Shown here: in pieces, positions 42,941 to 55,233 of the stretch
Layout: the number at the start of each line of letters is the position of its first letter
How positions within the stretch are numbered: the first letter of the stretch is position 1
Position numbers and translations under genes: made by a program
Source: Pseudevernia furfuracea
Taxonomy: Eukaryota; Ascomycota; Lecanoromycetes; Lecanorales; Parmeliaceae
Assembly: GCA_022315425.1 (NCBI GenBank)
Contig: JAIUPT010000021.1
Location: 186,001-250,000 of the forward strand
Length of the DNA stretch: 64,000 bases
Direction of reading: 5' to 3'
The notes under the pieces: generated by a model
What the model was told of the DNA's origin: nothing
The model's database searches: none
Seen by the model: the letters and a program-made list of their open reading frames with translations, nothing else

Positions 42941-44547
42941 TCAGAATATCTTCGACCTCCTCCTCCTCCTACACCGTGCGCACACCGCACTCCCATTCCT
43001 CCCCGCCGGGGCCTCGGACAGTCCGGCGACGCCCGTACTCAGCGCCAGCGCCGCTGCAGAAGGAGAGGGAGGCATGTCCGGATCCCCGAGTCGCGAAGGC
43101 GTTCCTGGCGCCGATTCCGCCCTCGTACTCCGCGCGGGCCACGCGGTGGAGGGAGGAGGAGGAGGTGCGAAGGGTTGGGTTGGCGAGGGTGCTCCCTCCG
43201 CCGACCTTGCCCCGGTGCTCTGCGCTGCCACGACGGCGGAGGGGGGTGCGGAGGGTTGGATTGGCGATGTGGTTCCCTCCGCTCTCCTCGTTTCCGTGCT
43301 CTGCGCCGCCACGGCGGCGGAGTGCGGGGCAGAGGTCTCGGGACCGATAGCTGCCGGCGCGATTGACGTGGGACCGGCGGCCGCCGCCGCCGATACTGAA
43401 GCTGCGGATGTTGCGTCGCCGCCGTCTGCACAGGTGTACACCGTACTGATGGAAGCGGGGGTCACTGTTGCAGTCGTGGTATACCCGGCCGCGGTAAAGG
43501 TGGTCGTATATGTCACCACGACGGTGACGGGCGCGGTGCTTGTGCTCGGTGCTGAACTTGGGGTCCACGCGGTGCCGAGATCCCTGTAGGGCGTGGCCCA
43601 TTTGAGGGAGGTGATGCGGACCGTGGGGGCAATTGGGATCCGAGGGTTTGAGAAGCTGAAGGTGCTTTGGTTGGAGGGGAATGCAGCTCCCCCACTGACG
43701 GTGGGGACAGCCGGCATGGGTTCTTTATCAGCGCTTGCAGCGCCATGGACCATGCCTGAAGCTGTCATGTCAGAGCCGGTAGATATGGCGGTCACACGCG
43801 CGCTTGTTGTTGAGACCATTGCGGTACCTTGAGGCTGGGACCGAAGTTGTTCGTTGGCGCAGTCGGCTAGTGATGCTAGGCGAGTACAGTAGCAGCCACA
43901 GTAGGCGTAGGCTTGCATTCTGTGCACACATTAGACAAAAGGAAAGTACATGTGCCAGAGATGACGGACGTATAATTGTTGCAGTCTTGGTAGCCCAAGA
44001 GTGAATCCGAGCAAGCGGTGTGATCATCATTGTTGGCCATCAAGCAATCGGTGAAGAGAACGACATACTGTCCGCAGGTACTGGTGGCAGATTGTTGCAT
44101 ATACATGGTCCTGACTGATTATCAGCACAAGACTACGAAGCCGGGACGGCTGACTGAAGCGCCCACATTTGGTCGGAGCATGAAGAGGCATTGGCAAGAG
44201 TCTGATTGCAAACATGCGCAATGATCTGAATCATATTCAGCACAGAATGCACCGTACTCTATTGGAGAAGACGCACCGACGACTCGCTGACATCTGGCGC
44301 CGCCGGGTCGCACGAGGTGCGGCGCGCGATAGCCTCGCCAGCTGCGATATCTCGTGGAACGAACCCGGTCCCTGCTATTGGCTGAGACAGTAAGATGAGT
44401 GCGCAGAAGGTATTGTTCCAGTTGACGTATCTCGTGGAGCAAGGCATGGCGTGGTTGAGAGCGGTGACAGTCTGGTTGAGGACAGCGACGATGATTCGAG
44501 CTGATGAGTGACGGAAACGGTGACGATCTGAAAACCAAGAAAGCCAT
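42941..44547 (-). CDS. Cysteine-rich protein with low-complexity Thr/Ala/Pro repeats (provisional)
   Basis: Unrecognised minus-strand gene, exon limits provisional. Reading 5' to 3' it offers VLNQTVTALNHAMPCSTRYVNW, then HVCNQTLANASSCSDQ joined by a 56-nt intron (44110-44165) to MTMYMQQSATSTCGQYVVLFTDCLM...CSDSLLGYQDCNNYTSV. A further splice leads to SLADCANEQLRSQPQGTAM and about 300 residues rich in Thr, Ser, Ala and Pro. The tail has three to four degenerate copies of a 26-28-residue repeat (SAAVAAQSTETRRAEGTTSP and SAVVAAQSTGARSAEGAPSP). Paired cysteines and Thr-rich stretches suggest an extracellular protein, but I see no firm signal peptide or anchor. The tail is very GC-rich. Confidence 0.5.
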
Positions 44548-45815
44548 GAGGAAGGCGCGCGTTAACTATCGTTGTGCAATTCCTTCCAGCCCCGTCTACG
44601 ATTGAAAATCGTAATGTCCCAGCCCCCCAACCTCCAATTCTTTGGTATCAAACCCAGGAAACATGATCGGGATGCACTTCATGAATCTCCCAAACCTTTG
44701 AACCTCGAATGGGTGCGCTGGGCAGGAGCATGAACAGGAAGTGTAGCTGGGAACTATACACGCAGTCTGGGCTTACAAATGCCGACGTGTGAACTTCATT
44801 GAGGAGTTGTGAAGGTGTGCGGTGGTGTGTGGGAGCTACATTCCAGCATTCCTTGCCTGCGAACAATGTTGTCCTTTGACGGAAGTGTGATAGTCTCCTT
44901 TTCCCAAGTCGGTGGTAGACCAGATTACTGCTGCTAAATGGGCTTGACAGTACCTGAAGTGGAGGCTGGCTGCACTGCCCTTGGATGGCAGAGGTGTGAT
45001 GATGGTGTATTGTGTGCAAGGATTCGACCATCACGCATCTATGAACGAAATTCCATGTCCGCCAAGACGACGCTAGAGGCAAGACGCCTAGTTCAGAGCC
45101 GACCCGAGTGAAGCCTTCAGCATTTCAGCAACAGTGAAAACAAGGAAGGATCGATAGGTGAAGTTCCAGCATGGAGTGATGAATAAAGGCCTCTTAGATA
45201 AATTCTGTAAACGCCAAATATCGGCCAACGGCTGTGTAGATGGATCGCACGCTAATTCTGTACGTAGCTAAGGGATGACGCTCATCGATGTAAAGTGGAC
45301 TCCGGAGCGTCCGAGCTTGGACGCTAAGGCTCAATAGGCCAATGGCGGCGAATTGTCTGAGCGCGTCTATTCGGCTCTATGCGCTTTGATTGGCGTATTC
45401 GAAGACGTCAATTGCACTTCAATCAAGAGCATGTCCAGGGACCCGTAAAAAGGACGACGTTGAAAGCGGGAAGTATGCATGAGTTGAGGGGTTTCCCGGT
45501 TGTGAAGGTGCACGTAGTTTAGTTTGGGACCGATTAGATCAGGTGGTGTCGATTGACCAATGCCGTTGACGACTTATTTCGCTTTTGGGATTCAGGTGGT
45601 AGATCACCGCCGTCAGCGTGACCTTATTTGCCGTGCTGTTTACGTAGACCAAAACCGGGGTGGAGCAAAACATGAGCCGAGGAGATGCGATAAGGAATCC
45701 AGGTAGAGAGAAGGGTTTGACATGTGTGATTGGTCCCAGTGACGGAAGATGTGCGGCTAAGACACCATGGGAGCCAATAACGCAGGCCTCTGGTGGGGGT
45801 TCTGCTCCTAGAAAC
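44548..45815. other. Intergenic, nothing recognised
   Basis: About 1.3 kb. Short open frames on the minus strand (44648-45082 and others) show no family features. I see no RNA gene. Confidence 0.4.
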
Positions 45816-46160
45816 CTATCGGCCTCCTTGTCCACGAGGGGAGGACGGGCCTGGCGTGCTCGAAGATGACCGTGCACCATCAACCCGAGGTCCGTCGCCT
45901 TTGTAATGATTCCAGAATCTAGCAACGGCTTGCTGTGCCAGGGCATTGTTGTCGTAACGGCTGCGGTAGTAGGTGAACACGGCGAATTCCTCTTTCTTCA
46001 TCACATACGTCGAAGGTTGGGCTTGAATACGACGCCAGATATCCCCAATGCTTCTTTCAAGAACTTGAGTAACGGCTGGAGGGAGTGGCCCGTTCTCATT
46101 CGCTTTGGCTATGTCGAGAGCGTTTGCCACAGTTAGTTGATTCGAAGCCTGGCCACCCAT
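45816..46160 (-). CDS. Small hypothetical protein, likely conserved in fungi
   Basis: Single exon of 114 residues: MGGQASNQLTVANALDIAKANENGPLPPAVTQVLERSIGDIWRRI, then QAQPSTYVMKKEEFAVFTYYRSRYDNNALAQQAVARFWNHYKGD and a Ser/Pro/Gly tail. The first 90 residues look like a folded helical domain (regular hydrophobic pattern, aromatic-rich FAVFTYYRSRY), unlike the low-complexity DNA around it, which supports a real gene. It resembles small fungal proteins of unknown role that I cannot name with confidence. No signal or membrane segment. No function is proposed. Confidence 0.65.
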   Translation of the reverse strand: MGGQASNQLTVANALDIAKANENGPLPPAVTQVLERSIGDIWRRIQAQPSTYVMKKEEFAVFTYYRSRYDNNALAQQAVARFWNHYKGDGPRVDGARSSSSTPGPSSPRGQGGR

Positions 46161-46898
46161 TTTGTGATGACAAAGTCAAGCAAAAGCGGTAATAAATATC
46201 AAGGGATGTCGACGCAGCTTGCTAAAAGAGGAAGAGAGACGAACAGGTTGAAAAAGTCCCAAGGAAGACAGGCACCCGTCCTATATACGAGTTGAAGAAA
46301 AGGGCAAACACCTAGGGATGGATATGAGATGACCCACTAAAGGCCCATCACACATCCAAGGCTTTAGACTCGCGTAGAAGGTTCGGATATGGGAAAGCAT
46401 GTGGCGAGGCATGTAACGTCCATGGGAGGTCAAAATCCCGTCGCATAAATTCGTCAGGGCGCATTAGCCGTTGGCAGACGCTCCACGGAGGCAGGCTCCA
46501 TTCCTATCAGAGCCTGATACAGGCATCGGGTTGGTCTGACAGCGAGCAGGACGAGGTCCGTGCAACGTCGACGGCAAACAACCAAGGATCCTATGGCGGA
46601 AGGGCGACTTGAGGCAAGTATAAGATTGCGCACCTGGAGCGGTTCGGGAGATTTCTCTTTGGAGTGCCCTGCATGATGCATGTGACAACGCTACCTAGCA
46701 GCTTAATGCCTTGGTCGGATAAAGGATCAAAGGCGAAGAAATTGTCTCAAATGTGTAAGGGTGAATAAGGGAAGGCAGAGTACGGCAAAGTATATATGAG
46801 GACTGCGAGGTTAGTTCAAGTCCAACACGACTGCTGGTTGGTGGGTAGGCGCTGGTTGTTGTTTTTTATTAATTTACTCAAAGTCGAGGACAAACAAG

Positions 46899-46950
46899 GC
46901 AAGGCAAAGGCAAGGCAAGGCAAGGCAAGTTAAGGCAAGGCAAGGCAAGG
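46899..46950. repeat. GGCAA pentanucleotide microsatellite
   Basis: About ten imperfect copies of GGCAA, interrupted by AAA and by GTTAA. Confidence 0.85.
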
Positions 46951-48064
46951 TTAATAAGCATAAGCGTGGTTCATGATTTACGACCTAAAGATACTTATCT
47001 CAAGCCATATCCCCCACTCGACCCGTGGACGATGAGTCGCGTCTTGTCTTTGCATAAGCATTTTCATTCTATAAGCCTAGCCATTTTAAAATCAGACTTC
47101 AGGAAGGCAATGTAGGTATGAAACCTGACCATTTTTGTGAAAGGCATGTGGAGGTGATGTGGAGAGGGTTTCAAGCGTTGTTGTTGGTGGTGAGGGTGAG
47201 GCTTTCCATTCGTAAGTCGGAGGTTGAATTTTTCCTCTTTCGCCGAAGAAAAAAGAAAAAGCATGTGCCGGCAATTATTTTCTACTCTACTCTACCTTAG
47301 CTATAATACACGCCATATCAGTTATCACTTTCACCCCCACTTCAACGCTCGATATTCTCCTCCCTCGAGTATCGGAATGAGAGTAGTATATGGATAACGT
47401 TTGCACCATCCGCCAAATGCAAAGAATATAATAAGACTTAATAATGTCAGACGCCTTGAGGGAAAGAAAGGAGAAGAATAATACCTCAAAAGTTAGACTC
47501 TTGGCGTTCAGGAATACCCTATCTAGCCAAAGCTAAACATGGCTCCAGATGAATGTTAAAGTTGGGATAGGGAAATGATGAGTATGACAATGCGGAGATG
47601 AGCATGCCCAAATGCGAATTATCATGCTGTTTAAAGGGTGTCGTTGGGCTTACCCTTTGTGGAGAATGCATGCATGCATTACTTACATTGGAGGGAAGAC
47701 GAAAGGGTGTGGAAAAAGAGAAAAAGAGAAAAAGATTGCCATATTGGATTTGCTGGAAATGAGGCTCAAGCAAGGAAGGTTGCTTTGCTTTATGCCCCTG
47801 CACACTTTCCTATTTTGAATTTCATTTTTTGATGAGAGAGAGGCGAGACATATTTTTCCGTGGGGAGCGGGGCTCCGGGGGGGAGAAAGTGACAGCACTA
47901 GCTTGCCGGCAGTCAGCCACAAGGACGAACTCTACTGCACTAGTCTTGCGGACTTTCCCAATCTCAAAACACCGAAATATTAAAAATTGTGCTCTGAATA
48001 TATACCTAGTACTTACTCAAAGGTAGGATTATTACATACTACTTGATTGCTATGTGATTTTATA

Positions 48065-48180
48065 TTGTTATTATTATTATGACTATTACTACTATCCTCA
48101 ATAACATCATCGTTACTATCCTCAATAATATCATTACGATCATCATCATCATTATTATCATTATTATCATTACCATCATT
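48065..48180. repeat. ATT/ATC trinucleotide-rich tract
   Basis: Imperfect trinucleotide runs (TTATTATTATTAT, then ATCATCATCATTATTATCATT) including a near-duplicate TACTATCCTCAATAA at about 48088-48102 and 48114-48128. Confidence 0.8.
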
Positions 48181-49182
48181 CACTCTGGGTGGGACCAATA
48201 TCATCAAGAGCCGAAGCAAGCGTTACAAAACTTAAAGTGAAGCCCTAAACTCTGTGTTCGAAGTAGCCAAGAAAAGACTCTTGCATGTTGGGAGTTAACA
48301 ATGACCGGCGGTATCAGCTAGCAGGCGGATCCACCAAATCAAAGTAACAAACCCTTTATTCCCTTTTTTCCCTTCAGCCTTTCCACACAACTTGCTGTGC
48401 CTCAATAACAATGTCAAGTCGCAAGCATGGCCATTCATGCTTAGAAAGGTCGAATTGAGACGATAAATAGTAAGACGATTAAATGAATGAGTATTAATAA
48501 CTAAGTACCTAGGCTATATTGTGAACGAAACGCTTTGACCCCGTGAAAATTTCTTATCCGCTGGGAGACTTTAGCAGCGGTCCTATCCAGGTTTGCAAGA
48601 CGCATCGATGATCATATTAGCAGGGAATACAAACTATAGGTACCGTGACTGTCACATTTCCACCGGTACGGAGTACTCTTTTGCTCGAATTGGGAGCAAT
48701 GACGGGAATAAGACATAAACCCAGCTGCACCATGCAAATTAAAGGTTAAAGGCGTCGAAGAAAAAAGAGCCCGGTCGTGATGGAGGTCTGAAATCCTAAC
48801 AAGGGAAGATGAGTGAGGGATAATAATAATGCTGCGTGACGGTCGACAATCAAGATTATGTAGGGCAAAGCCTCGAGGGTTTTTATCAGGATCTTCTTGC
48901 GGCTCGCCGCGCTCCCGTCACCACCGTCGTCTTGGACCCTCGGACGTTGATTAACGCACGTGACTCAGCCTTATCGGCAAACCGTCCATCATCCGACCGA
49001 GTACTAATCTCCAAACAGAAAAACATGTCTTGGCATCAACCTCAGGCCGAACGCCCTACACGAAAAAAAAAGATGACACTAGTCATGTCAGTCCCCAAAC
49101 CCGCCTCAGAGCAGCGATGAAACAGGCCAAAGACAGTGCATCTCCACAAATAACCCCATAACCACCCACCGTCCGCCGAACC

Positions 49183-50098
49183 ATGAATTCCATCCAGCTT
49201 CTCCGCAACTCCCCCCACCTCCGCTCCGCCCTCCAACGAACCGTCAACACGGCATCTCGAACCCCGCCAACCCACCACCCCCCTCCCCTCCCCAACCTCG
49301 TCCCCACCCGCACCACCACCCGCCGTCCCCTCTCCAACCTCCTCGCCCGCGCCCCGCGCCGAAAACCCCACCCCCCCAGCGCCCGCCCCTCCTCCTCCTC
49401 CACCACGAAACCGCCCCACAACCCAAACCCACCCGCCCCCCTCGACCCCCCGTCCCCCTCCCTCTCCCAGCGCCTGCGGAAGCTCTCCCGCGAGTACGGC
49501 TGGTCCGCCTTCGGCGTCTACATGACGCTCTCGGCGCTCGACTTCCCCTTCTGCTTCGCCGGGGTGCGGTACCTGGGCGCCGACCGGATCGGGCGGTACG
49601 AGCGCGCCGCGGTGGAGTGGGTTCGGGGCGCGGTGCCGGAGGCCGCGCGGGAGGCGTGGCGGACGACGTGGGCGTCCGGGCGGGGGGGGACGGAGACGGA
49701 GGAGGAGGAGGAGGAGGGGGAGGAGGGGGGGGCAAAGCGCGAAGGAGGGTCCGCGGCCGTGGAGGCGGGGTACGATCACGGGGTCAAGGAGGCCGAGGAG
49801 AGGAACGGGAGTGAGAATGCCAGTGAGTTTTTTTCTCTTCATCTTTTCGGTTACTTTTTACCCCCCTTCCCCCCCGCCCCCTTACCGGTTCGCGTATCGG
49901 AGACAGACATGGGGGGCTGATGAGATGTCGGGGGCGGCGATAGGTATCTGGACGCAGCTGGCGCTGGCGTATGCTATACATAAAACTTTCATCTTCGTCA
50001 GGGTACCGGTTGCGGTCGCCGTCACTCCCAAGGTCGTCAAGGTGCTCCGGGGGTGGGGGTGGGATATTGGGAAAAGGAGGCCGAAGGGGGTGAAATGA
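49183..50098 (+). CDS. DUF1279 (FAM210-like) mitochondrial membrane protein
   Basis: Two exons, 49183-49822 and 49944-50098 (795 nt, 264 residues). The first about 85 residues are Arg/Ser/Pro-rich with almost no acidic residues, as in a mitochondrial presequence. The DUF1279 domain follows: LSQRLRKLSREYGWSAFGVYMTLSALDFPFCFAGVRYLGADRIG with a membrane helix, and the second exon SIWTQLALAYAIHKTFIFVRVPVAVAVTPKVVKVLRGWGWDIGKR. This Y-G-W/Y...VY-x-x-LS...D-P-F and A-Y-A-I-H-K-x-x-x-F-x-R-V-P pattern is diagnostic of FAM210/Nat2-type proteins. Function in fungi is poorly known. Between the halves is an acidic low-complexity insert (EEEEEEGEEGG). Composition is extreme: C-rich coding strand in the first part, G-rich in the second. 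Confidence 0.87.
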
Positions 50099-50575
50099 GA
50101 AAGGGGTCCCTCGAGTGGATCCTGGGATGGATATGAGCTCTAGGTGTACGATAAGGACATGGCTGCCACTCAACGAGGGACGTGCTGCTCCCCAGAAGAT
50201 CATGGCCGAAGAGAACCGGTCTAGCGACAAAGCATAGCACTAAAATTTCACTCAATACTATCCACCATAATACACGGAAATGACATTTGAATCTCAGTCT
50301 GATTGCTATATTTCCATGTAGGAATCGAGCTATCAAGTTACACGAGGCTGCATCAGCATGGAAATAACCTCGGACAACTCTTCTGATCGTATTTGGCATC
50401 TCACGGCCAAACGGTACCACTCCCCAGGCTCCACCGCTCCACAAGCCGATATTGACACTTTTGTTGGATAGTAAAACATCCCGCGGGGTATCTCAGGAAC
50501 AACGGCCGTACATGCGCCACGGAAAATAATTATACAGGTTTTGGGAACATCGCTCGTATCGACGGTTGTATATTG

Positions 50576-53500
50576 TCAAGGCACAGACTTCCTCGGCCTG
50601 CCCCGACCTCGAGCAGCCGGGGCCTTGTTGATGGAGGCAGCAGGCATTGATTTTCTCGGTCTGCCGGCCTTTTTTCTCGGGGAAGATTCGGCGTTGGTGG
50701 GTGCACTTCTTGCCGCCGCAACGATCTTGATTTTCTTCCCCGTAGAAAATATGGATTTGGGTGCAGCTAATAATTTGCCGTTTGGCTTCCTTAGTATTTC
50801 CTCGTCACTTGAAGTCGAAGAAGAGTCTGGACTAGAGGACTCGTCTTCTGGATCCTCGTTATTTGCCCACTGAAGAGCTTTTAGCTTGGCCTTGCGGTTT
50901 TCTTCAGCTAGCTTCTGCGTAGAGTGCACGGGAAAGGTGTTCAGTTCGGGTGCCTCAACCGCAGCTTGCGTCCCTAGCAACTTTTCATCCGCGAAAGCCA
51001 CTCTTGATGGCTTAGGTGGCCTTGGAGCTATGTTTGCCGACTGAGTTGGAAGGAGAGAAGATTCGACGTCGTTATTGAGCTGAAGTTCGGGTGCACCTGG
51101 GAAGGGGGATGGCTGCTCTCGAGGTGGGGAAGACTTTCTTCTACTGGGAAGCTCGTCCAATGTAAGAGATTGGTCATCCTCCCTTCGCTGGGCTAGATAC
51201 TTGGGTAACGGCCGCGGCCCTTGAGGCTTGTTCACTGGCATGAACGAGATTGTTTCCTCTTGAGCAGCCTCGGAGTCACTAGAGGGCTCGGTGTACTTCA
51301 CCGAAATCTTCCTTGTATCTTTCGCCGGAGCCGAGGCTGTTGAGGATTTGGAAGCTTTCTGCTTTCGAGTTGAGAATTCTTCGTCCAGCTCCTCTCGTGG
51401 TCTTCTCTTCTTGGGTGGCGCAGCAGGCACCTCGGCATGGGTGACGGAGGGCAAGTCTGACTGTAATAGAATCGGTGCTTCTTTCCTGATAGCCTGGGTT
51501 CCATTCGTTGTAGGTTGCGGATGATTGGCACTGACGGCGGCTAATTTGGTCTTGGGGATTCGCAATTTGACTCGTAGGCTCTTTCCCGTGATTGATGCTT
51601 CAGTACGGATGTACCGATCACCTAGCTTTGCATCTTCGAGCATTTGCTCGAGCTGGGTAAGGTGAGGGGGCTCGGGACCGTTGTGCTGTGGTGGCAGTAC
51701 AGCGTCACTCTCCACTATTCTCCCCACATTTTGTTTTGGAGTTTTCGGTTGAAGGTAATTACTTGGTTGCTTTGAGGGCGAGGATTGAGACAAGGTTGGA
51801 TCTGGATACTCGTACGCAATCCCATTACTTGTGAAACCCTGGCCTTGATTGTTTTGAGTGATCATGTTCGCCATCGGCGCCATGTGGTAAGGACGTCGAC
51901 TTCCTGAGGTTATATCTCGTTGGTTCCTCTCCCAATCCATTTCGTTGTCCGATGAAGATACGCTGCTTGACCTGTTTCGGCCTCTGATCTGGGCCCCATT
52001 GGACGATTGGACGCGGTTTCTGTCTGTGCCTGTCTTCATCGAATTTCCATTCATGTGCAAAGTGGGCTGATGCATACTAAGCATGGGGTCAATCGGGATA
52101 CCGGGTACCATAGACTTAATGCTTGAATCGAAATGTTGCCTTTGACCGTTCACGGGAGTGTGTTCTTCCTCGTCCACGTAGTTCTCATTCAGTGCCGGAT
52201 CTCTGGCTCTGATTTGTTCCGCCTCGTCTTTTCGTCGACTCAGTCGTCTATTGTCTTCTGGATGGTCATCTCCTGTCTTCTTGATCCATTTCCCATTCGA
52301 AACACTGAAATCGACGAGACTCTCAACGCTTCTTGGATCGGCGACTTTTCTCGTATCATGTCCAAGCATTGTGCCACTAGGTTCGTATGGTTTGAATCCG
52401 GCAACAGAGCCACATTTTGCAACAGAGCAGATTTTGAGACAATGCGGACACTCCCAGTTCGGATTTTCCATCACGGTCAATGGCATCAAGTCGAACCCAC
52501 GAAATAGGCTGCCATAACCATAGTGGCGGTCGCACTTAGTGCAGGGCGCGAGCTTCCATCGGCGGTCCGGATGTTGCGAAACATGGTCTCTCGCGTATTC
52601 CTTGCCAAGCTTGTCGAGATTGCGTTTCTTTGGCTTTTTAATATTTCCATCATCATCCACTTCAATTTCGTCATCCGCTTTCCTGGGAACACCGACTTCT
52701 TGTAGATGTCTTTTATCGAACGATGTCAGCACGGGTAATGGGTTCTTGGGATCACTCCAAGGTCGGATCTTCAGTTGCTCTTGACAGACTTGAGCCAATG
52801 TCTTCTTGCCCAAGTTCCTTCTTTCCACGTCCAACGGCTGAGGAGAAGTATCACTCAAACCGTTTTCAAAATTAATGATCTGGTGTCTCCACTTATCATG
52901 ACTCTGTTGAAGCTCTTGCCAAGGAAATTGCTCCACCCATTTGTACTTCGATAGACAGCTGCAGCTACGACCCATTGCAAAACACTCCATGCACATGTCG
53001 TATGTATCATCGTCCCCATTCTCGAGGGTTACGATACAGGTAGAACAAGTCAAGAATCGATTGAAGATGTTACAACGACAGTATGAGCATGTGACGAAGC
53101 TCTCGTAGGGAAGATACTGACCACGTTTCTCAGATGGAGAGACAGGAGCCAGCATTTCAGAGAGCAGTATCTCCGTATACAGAGCGAAGAGGCGCTTGAA
53201 GTCTTTCTGAAGCTGGCGTATCTTTGGACTATACTCGATTTCCATTCGTGCGTGATGGTGTAGTGCCAATTGTCTCTGCGTATCAGCCTGCTTCAGGAGA
53301 TCGGAGTATTTTTTCAAAGCAAAATAAATAATGGCTTTGTTCTTGTACTGCTCATCACGGCACACAATTCTTGCTCGCGGTAGTGCCTCGTGCAGGGCCA
53401 TCTCGAGGGTCTCAACTGTTGTTCGATTCCAAGCCACTTTCATAGTAACGGTTCCACGATTCCATACTTGGTGTGGAGCTAGGGGAGGAATAAGGATAAA

Positions 53501-54456
53501 GTCTCCAACTCTTTGGTCCACGATGTATGTTTTGAATGGTGCAGCTTTCCAGGCATTTATCTGGGCAAAATGCGATTCTACCTCGATGTCATGGCCCAAG
53601 GTTGCTAACCAGTATTCGGACACGGTGTGTCGGTCATTAGTTTCGGTCATGAACCATATCGATGAACCGGGTTTCGTAGGTTTGCCGTGTCCGTCTTTGA
53701 GACCTGAACTCTCTACCATCAGGTTTTGTCCTAGACTGGCACACATCTCTCGGTGAGCAGGTGTATATGTACCCTCGTGGCCGATATAGCACATCAGGTT
53801 ATCCGCTCTCATGGTCGGTGGAAGACAGCTCATCAGGTCCCCTGCTCTGGCCACACCTAGCCCCTTCATATTACCAGAGCCGGGCTCCTCTATTGATCCT
53901 GGTCCACCAAAGTCACCGATGCTTTCATTGAGGTAGAAGACGCTTGGCGGTATCTGTTCCTGTAGCTTGTCGTGCCATATCTGAGGACAGTCAATGTCTT
54001 TCAGATATATTCTCTGACGATCGCGTTCTTTGTAATTCTGCCGGTTCCATTGGTCAGTGAGCTTCGACAAGTTGTTGAGATAGTGCCCAATTGAGAGAGT
54101 CATGTTCTGCTGCTTGCTCAGATTGCGCGCTTGTTCAACTGTACGGTTAAATTAGAAGCTGAACACAAAAGGTGGTAATTACGCTCACATTTCTTTCCAC
54201 AGTTGTCTTGCAACCATTGAGTTGTGAAGGTCCACTCATCCAGGCGGTGTTGGAACCCTTCGACAACGAGGGGCTTTCCTCCGAGAATGACGTGCAGCAA
54301 GACCAATTTGTCGAAGGCTTCTAAGCCTTGGGCTTCGATCATATCACATGATATCCTCGTCACGTACTCAAAGTTTGGAGTCTCCTCAACTAGAGAGGCA
54401 AGATCGAGGTCTGGAGGAATGGGGTCGAAGGCCGCCGACGGTCGTTGAGCAACCAT
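50576..54456 (-). CDS. JmjC-domain protein with zinc fingers and AT-hooks (putative histone demethylase)
   Basis: Two exons, 54189-54456 and 50576-54138 (3831 nt, 1276 residues), joined as CGKKFEQARNLSKQQN. The N-terminal third is a JmjC domain: HREMCASLGQNL supplies His and Glu of the iron site (about residues 218 and 220), and PPLAPHQVWNRG the distal His (about 312). CSYCRCNIFNRFLTCSTC (about 440-458) is followed by a CMECF/CSC cluster; a second cluster CTKCDRHYGYGSLFRGFD...CPHCLKIC lies at about 622-665, similar to zf-4CXXC_R1 fingers. The C-terminal half is disordered and ends in two AT-hook-like motifs (AGRPRKS and RGRGRPRKS), so nuclear DNA binding is likely. With the iron ligands present, 2-oxoglutarate-dependent demethylase activity is plausible; the target lysine is unknown. 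Confidence 0.87.
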
Positions 54457-54927
54457 ATTGCTTGCAAAGAGGGGGCTGGTTGAGTCGATGGGTATATAAG
54501 ATCATTAATCCCGCATGTTAGAGGTGCAAAAGCAAGGATGTAGTGTGAGGGTAAGAGAAAAGAAGTTGGGCGCGGCGCTCAGCACCTAGTTAGCGTACCC
54601 AGCCCGCTCATCTCAACTGCAATACCCCACGCGCAGCATCTAAGTTGAGGCTTGCTTAGCCTAGTAGTGACAGAGTGAGTACGGCAGTTTCGAGAAACGA
54701 GCACCAAGAAGATTGGCTCGTTGGCTGCTGGCTGGCTGGCTGTATATGAGAATTGTATCACAAGTTTGATCAGTTCTCCTCGCGCCGAGGGCCTGGCTAG
54801 CGTGCCAAGCCCAGAGCAATACAATTCACCATTGTTTTCTGAGACCCTCTGAGAACCCTACTTTCGATTTCTGCTGCGATTCCGTCTTTGATTAGTCTCG
54901 TTATCGTAGGTTAGAAGCACTAATAGC
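54457..54927. promoter_or_regulatory. Divergent region between JmjC gene and COQ2
   Basis: About 470 bases with no gene. GGCTGGCTGGCTG at 54730-54742 is a short tetranucleotide run. Confidence 0.4.
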
Positions 54928-55233
54928 TTGCTGCTTGGAGCTTTGGATTCAACCCGTACTTTACTTACTTTACATTCCTTCCTTTCCCTCCGCTTGCAAA
55001 GCTTCTCTAATGATAGACGCTTACAAGATTTCAGAGCGATTTTACAGCTTAAGATTTCTTCAGTAGAATGGGATGTAGGGTGTAGGGCATTGGGGAGCTT
55101 TGTCTCTCTTCAAGTACCTTTCGATCACTTCGAAGTGCGCCGGCTTTCTAACGTTTCGTCGTGGACTCCGAAATACACAGAACCTCGAACCAAGAGAACC
55201 AAAATTCCTTTCCTACTTCGGCACCAGGCGAGA

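Larger units (their letters stand above)
46161..49182. other. 3-kb gene-poor stretch with microsatellites
   Basis: No gene can be supported across about 3 kb, the longest such stretch in the window. It holds a GGCAA-type microsatellite (46899-46950), short A-rich and AG-rich runs, and an ATT/ATC trinucleotide-rich tract (48065-48180). GC content falls compared with the flanking DUF1279 gene. Confidence 0.55.

Noticed and set aside
44648..45082. Minus-strand open frame of 144 codons
   Set aside because: No motif, no plausible splice partners, His/Ser-rich random-looking sequence.
54928..55233. Upstream in-frame extension of COQ2 (102 codons)
   Set aside because: Open by chance is possible; the extension has no Coq2 features, while the ATG at 55234 gives a good mitochondrial presequence. 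Kept as an alternative start only.
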